Below are positions 1-7,613 of a stretch of DNA of 64,000 bases, piece after piece. This DNA is from Tistrella bauzanensis. Lineage in GTDB: Bacteria > Pseudomonadota > Alphaproteobacteria > Tistrellales > Tistrellaceae. The stretch spans positions 62,001-126,000 of the forward strand of contig NZ_BMDZ01000003.1 of NCBI RefSeq assembly GCF_014636235.1, read 5' to 3'. Each line of letters starts with the position of its first letter. Position 1 is the stretch's first letter. Below the pieces are notes generated by a model, which was given only the letters and a program-made list of their open reading frames with translations, did not search any database and had not been told where the DNA came from. A program made the translations under genes and the position numbers.

Positions 1-76
1 GGCCGGTGGTGGGCAGGCCGCGCAGGTCGGCGATGGTGTCGACGATGGCCAGTTCATCGATGTCGTGGATTGCCAT
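1..76 (-). CDS. Partial hypothetical protein (N-terminus only)
   Basis: The first 25 codons of a minus-strand gene that runs off the left edge. The peptide starts MAIHDIDELAIVDTIADL and is followed by RGLPTTG. A purine-rich AGGGAA stretch lies about 8 bases before the ATG, which supports the start. Nothing in so short a piece identifies the family. It faces away from the coiled-coil protein at 390, so the 313 bases between them form a divergent promoter region. Confidence 0.45.
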   Translation of the reverse strand, partial: MAIHDIDELAIVDTIADLRGLPTTG

Positions 77-389
77 GGATCTGGTTCCCTCATAACGGGC
101 GCCGGCAGGTGGTGCCGGACCGGTTTGCAGGACCAGGGTAGGCAGGCATCCCTGCTCTGTATCCAATGGCGGTGCGGCCGCATTGCGGCCACATCGAGCG
201 CCTTGACCCGACCTCGCCACTTGACCTGTCGCCTGCGAAGCGGTTTGAGTAGGGCCGAGCGCGGGAGCGCGGCCGGAAGACGCCGTGCCCGGCGTCGCGG
301 TCGGTACAGATCGGCGGCAGTTCGTGGCTCCGCCACAGGCGCTGCCCGCTGAACACCCATAGCGGACGCTGACGAGGAACGAACACGGC
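77..389. other. Divergent intergenic region
   Basis: This 313-base gap separates two divergent genes. It contains a perfect inverted repeat at 176-190 (GGCCGCA, one base, TGCGGCC) and two TTGACC hexamers at 203-208 and 221-226 that look like plus-strand -35 elements. No convincing -10 accompanies them. No coding potential is supported here. Confidence 0.3.
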
Positions 390-1118
390 ATGTCTCTGGG
401 CCTGAATGCCGGGCGCCGTCGCGAGAAGCGGCGGCGGCGGCTGATGATGCTGAAATGGCTGGCGGCGCTGGCGATCATTGCCGGCGCCGGCGCCTATGCC
501 TATCGCACCGGCGCGATGCTGGCGGAAGGCGAGGTCCGGCGGCTGGAACAGTCGCTGGCCGATCTGAATGGCCGGCTGTCGACGCTGGGCGCCGAAAACG
601 CCCGGCTGCGCGAGGCGCGGGAAAGCGCGCTGATCGAGGTTGAACAGTGGCGCCAGCGCTATGAAAAGGACGTCCCCACAGGCCAGCTTGCCGAGATCTT
701 CGGTCGTGTGCAGAGCCGTATGGCCGATGGCGTGAAGCCCGAGCGGCTGAATTTCGTGATCGGCGCGGTCAGCAATGAGCGCGATTGCGAGGGCAGCCCG
801 GTTTCGAAGCGCTTCATCCTGCCGACGTCGCTGTCGACCGGCAGCAATGATGCGGTGACCTTTGCCGATGGGCTGATCACCGTCACTGGCCGGGGCGAGA
901 CCTCGGTCAACGACAAGGGCGACCGTGAGGCGTGGTTCGACCCCGCGAAGCCAGTGACGATGCGGTTCATAGAGATCGGCGGCCGGGCCACGGAAGCCGT
1001 CGGCACATTGCCGCTTCAGCACACCATGGTCATCGGCGACCGCGAATACCGCTTCGCGGTCAGGGCCAGCAATCGCAGCTTCGTGGAAGTGTCGTCCGAC
1101 GTCTGCGCCTACCCATAA
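390..1118 (+). CDS. Membrane-anchored coiled-coil hypothetical protein
   Basis: A 242-residue protein I do not recognise. Residues 1-18 are strongly basic. One hydrophobic segment at about 20-40 (MLKWLAALAIIAGAGAYAY) acts as an uncleaved signal anchor. It is followed by a predicted coiled coil at about 48-95, rich in Leu, Glu and Arg in heptad spacing. The rest (about 100-242) is a mixed globular region with two cysteines (near 130 and 239), presumably periplasmic. The start is supported by GAGGAACG about 9 bases upstream. It is a single gene, followed by a structured region and a strong terminator. By layout it resembles inner-membrane proteins with a periplasmic coiled coil, but no function can be assigned. 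Confidence 0.7.
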   Translation: MSLGLNAGRRREKRRRRLMMLKWLAALAIIAGAGAYAYRTGAMLAEGEVRRLEQSLADLNGRLSTLGAENARLREARESALIEVEQWRQRYEKDVPTGQLAEIFGRVQSRMADGVKPERLNFVIGAVSNERDCEGSPVSKRFILPTSLSTGSNDAVTFADGLITVTGRGETSVNDKGDREAWFDPAKPVTMRFIEIGGRATEAVGTLPLQHTMVIGDREYRFAVRASNRSFVEVSSDVCAYP

Positions 1119-1450
1119 CGATATCGGGCCCGTAACGACCCGGACCCGTAACGCCACCGGGCCGCGAGGAACCGTGCGGGTCTATGATCCCGCGTCATGG
1201 AACCATCATGACGGGGTCATCCGTCTGACATCGGGCCGCGGCATGGTGATGCCGGCTTCCACGAGCGGCCTCGTCGCCTTAACGGGGGCGGGGCCATCGC
1301 GGAAGCGGCGATTGCATTCACGGAAAGGCCGACCTTTGCCCCGGGCTCGCCCCCGGGGCATTTTTTTGCCCGCTGGACGTGATCCATCCGCCCATGCTAC
1401 CCGCAGGGGGCCGGATGGCGGGCGGCTTTCATAACGGACAGGGCGGGGCG
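1119..1450. other. Structured intergenic region between the coiled-coil gene and the GNAT gene
   Basis: This 332-base gap holds three successive hairpins on the plus strand. The first is CGTCATG/CATGACG at 1193-1213, the second a small AAAGG/CCTTT stem at 1324-1337, and the third the intrinsic terminator at 1337-1367. The terminator lies some 220 bases past the upstream stop codon, so the interval is either a long structured 3' end or a separate small RNA. No SD-preceded ORF was found. Confidence 0.35.
1337..1367 (+). terminator. Strong intrinsic terminator
   Basis: TGCCCCGGG at 1337-1345 pairs with CCCGGGGCA at 1352-1360 across a 6-base loop. Seven T residues follow at 1361-1367. This is a textbook Rho-independent terminator for plus-strand transcription from upstream, and it insulates the GNAT gene that starts at 1451. 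Confidence 0.85.
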
Positions 1451-1975
1451 ATGATGCGGACAGGCTGGCGGGCATTGACCCTGAATGATCTGCCGCAGGT
1501 GGGGGCCCTGGCCAATACGGTGCATCAGGCCTATCCTGAACGGCCTGAGGTGGCGGCCGAACGTCTGCGCCTGTTCCCGGCCGGCTGTTTTGTGGCTGAG
1601 GTCGATAGCGCCTTCTGCGGCTATGGCCTGACCCATCCATGGATCGACGGCGCGCCGCCGGCGCTCGACAGCCTGCTCGGAGGATTGCCTGCCGCGCCCG
1701 ACTGCCTGTATGTCCATGATGTGGCACTCAGCGCGGCCACGCGTGGCCGCGGGCTTGGCCGCGCCCTTGTCGGTCGGCTGAAGGAACTGGCGGCGGCCCA
1801 GGGGCTGCCGCGGCTCAGCCTGATCGCGGTCGGCGGATCGGCGCCCGGCTGGCGCGCGATGGGATTTCACGAGGTGCCGGTCGAGCCGGCCTCGGCACTG
1901 GCGGCCAAGCTCGCAAGCTATGATGCCGATGCGGTGTACATGACCTGTCCGGTCAATGCGCCGGCCGTCCGGTAA
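1451..1975 (+). CDS. GNAT family N-acetyltransferase
   Basis: A 174-residue acetyltransferase of the GCN5 superfamily. The acetyl-CoA binding motif A is visible as VALSAATRGRGLGRALVGRL around residues 90-110 (the R-x-x-G-x-G/A signature), with the preceding strand LYVHDV. The substrate cannot be read from the sequence; the family modifies amines on small molecules, ribosomal proteins or antibiotics. I place the start at the ATG at 1451, because GGGGCGGGGCG lies just upstream and the homologous fold begins at WRALTLND. Open frame continues upstream to 1379 but would begin close to the terminator. The slyX-like gene follows after 24 bases, so the two probably share a transcript. Confidence 0.85.
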   Translation: MMRTGWRALTLNDLPQVGALANTVHQAYPERPEVAAERLRLFPAGCFVAEVDSAFCGYGLTHPWIDGAPPALDSLLGGLPAAPDCLYVHDVALSAATRGRGLGRALVGRLKELAAAQGLPRLSLIAVGGSAPGWRAMGFHEVPVEPASALAAKLASYDADAVYMTCPVNAPAVR

Positions 1976-1999
1976 CGGTGCTGGATGGAGGGCGTGCCC

Positions 2000-2236
2000 A
2001 TGAGTGGCGATGATGCGGCCGAACGGCTGATGGCTCTTGAGGAACGCCTTGCTCATCTGGAGCGGGCGCTCGACGATGCCTCGGCCGAAATCATCCGGCA
2101 GGACCGGCTGGTGGGCGCGCTCAGCCTGCGGTTGCGGCGGCTTGAACGGAGCATGGCCGAGGGCGGCGGCGGTCATGATGGCGGCGGCCACGGTGATGAT
2201 GACCACGACGACGCGCCGTCTCCATTCATGCCGTGA
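2000..2236 (+). CDS. slyX: SlyX family protein
   Basis: A 78-residue protein, almost entirely a coiled coil in its first 55 residues (ERLMALEERLAHLERALDDA and onward). A Gly/His/Asp-rich tail ends in PSPFMP. This matches SlyX: about 70 residues, a two-segment leucine-rich coiled coil and a short proline-rich end. Its biochemical role is unknown. The ATG at 2000 is preferred over the one at 1985 because GGAGGG lies 7 bases before it. It sits 24 bases after the GNAT gene. The His/Asp-rich tail (GGHDGGGHGDDDHDD) could bind metal, which is an inference only. Confidence 0.75.
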   Translation: MSGDDAAERLMALEERLAHLERALDDASAEIIRQDRLVGALSLRLRRLERSMAEGGGGHDGGGHGDDDHDDAPSPFMP

Positions 2237-2633
2237 GGCCGCGCTCCGGGTGCACGATGTCGGGAGAACCAGCCGCGGCGATTTGCCGCAGGGCCGTGGG
2301 CGGCTGCGGTTCCTCAGCCTCATCTTCTCGTCCATCACGGCGCACCGAACCAGTTTTTCCTTGAAGCGAGGATGTCTGGGCAACAAGTGATTTATATCGG
2401 AGCCGGGCGTGATGCGCCGTCGCTTCGGCCGGGGGCGTTCGGCAAGTCTCCGGGTGCACGAGATCGCGGGGCAACCGCGACGATCGCCATCGACCTCTGC
2501 GTCTGCCGGCGTTCGACCGAGCCGTGCCCGTGATGAGAGCGATTGCTCGGTCCCGCGCATGACGAACGCGACCCGGCGGCAGGGATCTGGCTGACCCCCG
2601 CGACAATCGCTTCAACGGACGGGAAGGGCGATC
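2237..2633. other. Intergenic region upstream of prkA
   Basis: This 397-base gap should contain the prkA operon promoter. It holds a perfect 13-base direct repeat TCCGGGTGCACGA at 2245-2257 and 2449-2461, each with the palindromic core GTGCAC. An AT-richer patch at 2351-2397 includes TTGAAG (2361) and TTATAT (2392), but their spacing of 25 bases is too wide for a sigma70 promoter. Open frames here have no start signals and look spurious. Confidence 0.35.
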
Positions 2634-4565
2634 ATGGAGCAGCCCAAAACCTCTTTCGCCAGTCTGATCGAAAAGGATCGTGAGGAACGGACCTCTCACG
2701 ACTGGTCCGGCACATTCCTCGATTATCTGGAAAAAGTGCGGGACACGCCTGAGATCACGACACTGTCGCATGCCCGTATCTACGACATGATCATGAAAAA
2801 AGGTGTGGATCTGATCGGTGGTGCCGATGATCCGCGCCTGCAGCGCCTGTTCGGCGATGAGCCGGTCAAGACCTACCGGTTTTTCTCGGACGAGTTCTTT
2901 GGCATGGAACGCACGATCCAGCAGTTCGTGCGTTATTTTCATTCCGCGGCCCTTCAGGGCGAGGAAAGCCGTCAGGTGCTGTACCTGATGGGGCCGGTGG
3001 GATCAGGCAAGAGTTCACTGGTCGAGCGGCTGGAGCGCGGGCTTGAGGAAGCGCCGCCGATTTTCGCCATTGATGGCTGCCCGATCCGCGAGGAGCCCCT
3101 GCATCTGATCCCGCGTCATCTGCGCCGGGAATTCGAAAAGATGCTGAACGTGCGCATCGACGGCGATCTCTGCCCGGTGTGTCGCTGGCGGTTGAAGGAG
3201 GAATTCGGCGGTCGCTACGAGGAAATGCCGGTGCACACCGTTTCAATCTCGAAACGGGCCCGGCGCGGCATTGCTGTCGTGCCGCCGGTCGATCCCAACA
3301 ACCAGGACACCTCGGTGCTGATCGGATCCGAGGATATCTCCAAGCTCGACCGCTTCTCGGAAGGCGATCCGCGGGTTCTGGACCTGAATGGCGCCTTCAA
3401 TGCCGGCAATCGCGGCATTGTCGAGTTCATCGAGGTCTTCAAGAACGAGACTGAATACCTGCACGCCATCCTGACTGCAACCCAGGAGAAGTTCGTGCCC
3501 GCCCCCGGCCGCCATGGCACGGTTTATGTCGATGAGTGCATCGTCGCCCATTCGAATGAGGCCGAATGGCAGAAGTTCAAGTCCGATCACACCAACGAAG
3601 CAATCCTCGACCGCATCGTGATGATCCGGGTGCCATACAATTTGCGCTTGTCGGAAGAGGTGAAGATCTATTCGAAGATCCTCGGCAAGTCGGGATATCG
3701 TCATCACATAGCGCCGCATACGCTTGATGTGGCAGCCATGTTCGCCATTCTGTCGCGTCTGGCGCCGACGCCCAAATGCGACCTGATGACCAAGCTCCGG
3801 CTCTATAATGGCGAGGAGGTGGTCGAGAAGGGCCGCGCCAAGAAGATGGATGTCGACGAGTTGCGCGACGAGTCGATGTCGGAAGGCATGAGCGGGATCT
3901 CGACCCGGTTCATCGTCAAGGCGCTGGACAACGCGCTGGCCGACAGCCCTGAGGGGATCACGCCGATCCACATCCGCGAGGCGCTGATCGCCATGGTCAA
4001 GGGCAGCGAGATGCCCGACGACCGCCGCAAGCACTATATGGAACTGCTGCAGGACACGATCCACAAGGCCTATCTCGACATTCTGGAAAAGGAAATCACC
4101 CGCGCCTTTGTATACGCGTATGAAGAACAGGCCGAAACCTTGTTCCAGAACTATCTGGACCATGCCGAGGCCTATATCAACCGGACCAAGGTCAAAGACC
4201 GGAACACCCGCGAGGAGTTGCAGCCCGACGAAGCCTTCCTGAAATCGATCGAAGAGCAGATCGCGATCATCGGCACCGCCGCCGAAGGCTTCCGTCAGGA
4301 GGTGATTGCTTATCTGTGGGCGGCGACCCGGCGCGGCGAGAAGGTGCATTACTCGTCCTATGAGCCGCTGAAGGACGCCATCGAGCGCAAGCTGACCAGT
4401 TCGGTGCGCGATATCAGTCGGATCATCACCAAGGCCCGGACGCGCGATGAAGACCAGCGCGAGAAATACGACCAGCTGGTCAAGAACCTGCTCGGCAATG
4501 GCTACAACGCCTATTCTGCCGATGTCGTGTTGAAATATGCCGCCAACAATCTGTGGAAGGACTGA
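2634..4565 (+). CDS. prkA: PrkA family serine protein kinase
   Basis: A 643-residue cytosolic protein, the same length as E. coli YeaG (644). An AAA+ ATPase core occupies roughly residues 20-390, with Walker A GPVGSGKSS at about 120-128. The C-terminal PrkA domain (about 400-640) carries the kinase-like region. In other bacteria PrkA/YeaG acts in nitrogen starvation, stationary phase or sporulation, with phosphorylation and AAA activity both reported. It heads prkA-yeaH-spoVR, the widespread three-gene module. The ATG at 2634 follows GGGAAGGGCGATC, a good ribosome site. A 149-base spacer with a strong hairpin separates it from yeaH. Nothing is truncated. Confidence 0.95.
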   Translation: MEQPKTSFASLIEKDREERTSHDWSGTFLDYLEKVRDTPEITTLSHARIYDMIMKKGVDLIGGADDPRLQRLFGDEPVKTYRFFSDEFFGMERTIQQFVRYFHSAALQGEESRQVLYLMGPVGSGKSSLVERLERGLEEAPPIFAIDGCPIREEPLHLIPRHLRREFEKMLNVRIDGDLCPVCRWRLKEEFGGRYEEMPVHTVSISKRARRGIAVVPPVDPNNQDTSVLIGSEDISKLDRFSEGDPRVLDLNGAFNAGNRGIVEFIEVFKNETEYLHAILTATQEKFVPAPGRHGTVYVDECIVAHSNEAEWQKFKSDHTNEAILDRIVMIRVPYNLRLSEEVKIYSKILGKSGYRHHIAPHTLDVAAMFAILSRLAPTPKCDLMTKLRLYNGEEVVEKGRAKKMDVDELRDESMSEGMSGISTRFIVKALDNALADSPEGITPIHIREALIAMVKGSEMPDDRRKHYMELLQDTIHKAYLDILEKEITRAFVYAYEEQAETLFQNYLDHAEAYINRTKVKDRNTREELQPDEAFLKSIEEQIAIIGTAAEGFRQEVIAYLWAATRRGEKVHYSSYEPLKDAIERKLTSSVRDISRIITKARTRDEDQREKYDQLVKNLLGNGYNAYSADVVLKYAANNLWKD

Positions 4566-4627
4566 GGTTCGCCAGTCTTATCAGACAGCTCATCAAGGAC
4601 CAGTCTCATCCAGGACCGCGTGGATCA

Positions 4628-4667
4628 GGCCGGCCGGTCGGACACCGCCACATGGCGGAGGCCGGCC
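4628..4667 (+). other. Intercistronic hairpin between prkA and yeaH
   Basis: GGCCGGCC at 4628-4635 and again at 4660-4667 can pair. Inside them CCGCCA (4645-4650) pairs with TGGCGG (4653-4658). There is no T-run, so this is not an intrinsic terminator. In a polycistronic transcript such a stem may protect the prkA 3' end or set different levels of PrkA and YeaH. Confidence 0.45.
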
Positions 4668-4714
4668 GGTGACCGGTCGTCGGGTACGCGGCAGCACGAG
4701 GACGGTACAGCTGA

Positions 4715-6007
4715 ATGGCGACGATTTTCCGGGACTATGCTCAGAGTGAAGGCTTGCGCAGTGACCGCAGCGCCGGCGATCGGCAGCGTCACCGCGAAAA
4801 GGTACGCCGGGCGATCCGCGACAATGTCGCCGATCTGGTTGCCGAAGAGGCGATTATCGGCCAGTCGCGCGACAAGACCATCAAGGTGCCGATCCGCGGC
4901 ATCAAGGAATACCGCTTCATCTTCGGCGAGAATTCCGGCGGCGTCGGGCAGGGCGACGGCGACACCGCCGAAGGCCAGGTCGTCGGCAAGGCCGGTGAGG
5001 GGCAACCCAAGCCTGGAACCGGCCCGGCCGGGGACCAGGCCGGCCGCGATGTCTATGAAACCGAGATCACCCTCGATGAACTGATCCAGATCATGTTCGA
5101 GGATCTGGAACTGCCCGACATGGAGCGGCGCAAGCTGCGCGAGGTGATCTCGGAACGGACCCACCGCCGCAAGGGCTATCGCAAGAGCGGTATCCGGGTC
5201 CATATGTCGAAACGCCGGACGGCGATTGCGCGGGTGCGCCGCAAGATGGCGACCGGTGTGCCGTCGGGCGATGATGACGAGGCTGATGTGGCCCTCGACG
5301 ATATCGATGATGATGAGGATATGCTCGCGGTCGATGTCGAGGACGATTCGGGCGCCGGTGCCGCCGGCCCGCGCTTCCGGTTCCGCAAGGACGACCTGCG
5401 CTATCATCGGATCAGGCCGCAGGTCGAGCCCGAGAGCAACGCGGTCGTGCTGTGCATCATGGACACCTCCGGGTCTATGGACACGATGAAGAAGTATCTG
5501 GCACGTAGCTTCTTCTTCATGCTCTATCAGTTTGTCCGCACCCGTTATGACAAGGTGGAGCTGGTCTTCGTGGCGCATGATGCTGTGGCGCGCGAAGTGA
5601 CCGAGCATGATTTCTTTCACAGAGGCGAGAGTGGCGGCACGCTGATTTCCAGCGGTTATGAAAAGGCTCTGGAAATTATCCGTGAGCGCTATCATCCGAC
5701 ATTGTGGAATATTTATGCCTTCCATTGTTCGGATGGCGATAACTTCCCCTCCGACAATGATCGTACCGTGGCTGCCGCCACCGAGCTGTGCGCGGTTTCC
5801 AATCTGTTCGGCTATGGCGAGATCAAGCCGAACGCCTGGCGGTTTCGCGATGCGACCATGCTCGACGTGTTTCGGCGGGTGAAGGCGGCGAACTTTCACA
5901 TGCTCAGCATCGAACGCAAAGAAGACGTCTGGCCGGCTTTCCGCGCGCTGCTCAGCAAGGAGAAGCAGCCGGAACGCGAGGCCGAGGCGGCCCCTACGCC
6001 GGCCTGA
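4715..6007 (+). CDS. yeaH: YeaH/YhbH family protein (DUF444, von Willebrand A-like)
   Basis: A 430-residue cytosolic DUF444 protein, the usual partner of PrkA and SpoVR. The first 70 residues have the family N-terminus. Residues about 75-115 and 185-215 are low-complexity, the latter very acidic. From about 240 a von Willebrand A-like fold begins with the metal-site motif DTSGS at 250-254. It ends with a proline- and glutamate-rich tail. GAGGACGG lies about 9 bases before the ATG. The molecular role is not established; in gamma-proteobacteria yeaG-yeaH are co-regulated and respond to nitrogen starvation. It is followed after 54 bases by spoVR. Confidence 0.93.
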   Translation: MATIFRDYAQSEGLRSDRSAGDRQRHREKVRRAIRDNVADLVAEEAIIGQSRDKTIKVPIRGIKEYRFIFGENSGGVGQGDGDTAEGQVVGKAGEGQPKPGTGPAGDQAGRDVYETEITLDELIQIMFEDLELPDMERRKLREVISERTHRRKGYRKSGIRVHMSKRRTAIARVRRKMATGVPSGDDDEADVALDDIDDDEDMLAVDVEDDSGAGAAGPRFRFRKDDLRYHRIRPQVEPESNAVVLCIMDTSGSMDTMKKYLARSFFFMLYQFVRTRYDKVELVFVAHDAVAREVTEHDFFHRGESGGTLISSGYEKALEIIRERYHPTLWNIYAFHCSDGDNFPSDNDRTVAAATELCAVSNLFGYGEIKPNAWRFRDATMLDVFRRVKAANFHMLSIERKEDVWPAFRALLSKEKQPEREAEAAPTPA

Positions 6008-6061
6008 CGGCGTCGAGCCCCGCGCCGGCCACCGATGGTTTGATGGAAGGGTTTTTGGCCA

Positions 6062-7519
6062 ATGGGCATGAGCTGGACCATGCGTGACCTGGAATACTGG
6101 GATGCGCGCATCCGCGACAAGGTCACGGCGTTCGACCTCGATACCTATGATCAGGAATTCGACATCTGCGATCGTGACCAGATGATCGGGTTCATGGCCT
6201 ATCACGGCATGCCGGCGCATTATCCGCACTGGTCGTTCGGCAAATCCTATGAACGCCAACGCACGCTCAATGATCTGGGTGTGGCCGGTCTGCCTTATGA
6301 AATGGTGATCAACAGCAGCCCCAGCATCGCCTATCTGATGCGGGACAATTCGCTCTGTCTCCAGGTTCTGACCATGGCTCATGTCTATGGCCATAACGAC
6401 TTCTTCAAGAACAATTTCTATTTTGCCCGAGGCACCCGGGCGGAACTGATCCTGGGGCAGGTGAAGATGCATGCCGACCGGGTGCGCAGCTATGCCGAAG
6501 ACCCGTCGATCGGGCTGGAGGCGGTGGAGCGGGTGCTGGATGCCGCTCACGCCCTGTCGTTCAATATCGGCCGCAACCCCGCGGTGCCGCGGCTGACGCC
6601 TGATCAACAGCGCGCGCGGGCGCTGGATCGGGCGCAGGGGACACATGATCCGTATGCCGCCATCCATGCGCGCAAACCGTCGGTGCCGGCGGCCGCGGCT
6701 GCCGTCGAGTTGGAGCGGATACCAGCAGATCCCGATCCCGATCTGCTGTTGTTCATCCGCGATCATGGCGGTTATCTGGCCGACTGGCAGCGCGATCTGA
6801 TCGGTATCGTCGACGAGGAGGCGCGGTATTTCCTGCCCCAGATGGAAACCAAGATCATGAACGAGGGCTGGGCCAGCTTCTGGCACCGCGCGATCATGAA
6901 CAGCCTGGATTTGCCCCCCGACATCCACATGGAATTCCTGGTGCGCCACAATCAGGTCGTCCGGCGCATTCCCGGTGATGTGAATCCATACTGCCTGGGT
7001 CTTGCGATATGGGACAAGCTGGTCGCCGAGGAGGAAGGCGTGTGGGAGCCGGGACGCGGTCTGCCGGGCGCGCCATCGCCGGCCACGCGTCAGAAACTGT
7101 TCCAGATTCGCGAAAGCGAGCGCGACAGCAGCTTTCTCAGACGCTTCCTGGACGAGCCGATGATGCGGGATCAGGATCTGTTCGCCTATGAACCGCGCGG
7201 CAATGATCTCGTCGTGTCGAAAGTGTCGAACGAAGCCGGCTGGCGCGAGGTCCGCGACCGGTTGATCCGGCAGACCGGCACCAATGCCATGCCGATGATC
7301 CGGGTCGTCGACGGGGATTATGGCCGCAGCCGCGGATTGCTGCTGGAACATGTCCATGACGGCCGCGACCTTCAACTGGGCTATGCGGAAAAGACTCTGG
7401 ATCACGTCTACACACTTTGGTGTCGGGACGTGCATCTAAAGACTGTGGTGAATCGTGAGACGGTCATCTTAAGTCGTGGCGCTGACGGGTTTCGGACACG
7501 GGTACTCCGCGACGAGTGA
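6062..7519 (+). CDS. spoVR: SpoVR family protein
   Basis: A 485-residue protein of the SpoVR/YcgB family (E. coli YcgB is about 510 residues). The conserved N-terminal block includes FGKSYERQRT and, at about 107-115, HVYGHNDFF, a His/Asp cluster that could bind metal. The family was named for a spore-cortex role in Bacillus, but it is widespread in non-sporulating bacteria with prkA and yeaH, as here. The start at 6062 is supported by GGAAGG about 13 bases upstream; MRDLEYW at 6080 is an alternative. A short proline/alanine linker sits near residue 215. It closes the three-gene module. Confidence 0.93.
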   Translation: MGMSWTMRDLEYWDARIRDKVTAFDLDTYDQEFDICDRDQMIGFMAYHGMPAHYPHWSFGKSYERQRTLNDLGVAGLPYEMVINSSPSIAYLMRDNSLCLQVLTMAHVYGHNDFFKNNFYFARGTRAELILGQVKMHADRVRSYAEDPSIGLEAVERVLDAAHALSFNIGRNPAVPRLTPDQQRARALDRAQGTHDPYAAIHARKPSVPAAAAAVELERIPADPDPDLLLFIRDHGGYLADWQRDLIGIVDEEARYFLPQMETKIMNEGWASFWHRAIMNSLDLPPDIHMEFLVRHNQVVRRIPGDVNPYCLGLAIWDKLVAEEEGVWEPGRGLPGAPSPATRQKLFQIRESERDSSFLRRFLDEPMMRDQDLFAYEPRGNDLVVSKVSNEAGWREVRDRLIRQTGTNAMPMIRVVDGDYGRSRGLLLEHVHDGRDLQLGYAEKTLDHVYTLWCRDVHLKTVVNRETVILSRGADGFRTRVLRDE

Positions 7520-7526
7520 CCCCGCA

Positions 7527-7555
7527 TTGACAGACAGTCGCTTTAGTGGTTCAGT
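7527..7555 (+). promoter_or_regulatory. Possible promoter for the PAS histidine kinase
   Basis: A perfect -35 hexamer TTGACA at 7527-7532 is followed after 17 bases by TTCAGT (7550-7555), a poor -10. It is just downstream of spoVR and about 60 bases before the kinase gene. Position and -35 are right; the weak -10 keeps confidence low. Confidence 0.25.
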
Positions 7556-7613
7556 TCGCTGTCTACTTCGCGCAGGCGATAAAAAAAATCGGGAACAAAC
7601 GGCCGGATCATGA

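Noticed and set aside
2409..2594. A 61-codon frame upstream of prkA
   Set aside because: No ribosome site, atypical Arg/Ser-rich composition, and it lies in a likely promoter region.
4625..7435. A 936-codon open frame on the minus strand
   Set aside because: It lies fully antisense to yeaH and spoVR, which have clear family motifs. Its translation has no domain and the GC-rich codon pattern explains the absence of stops.
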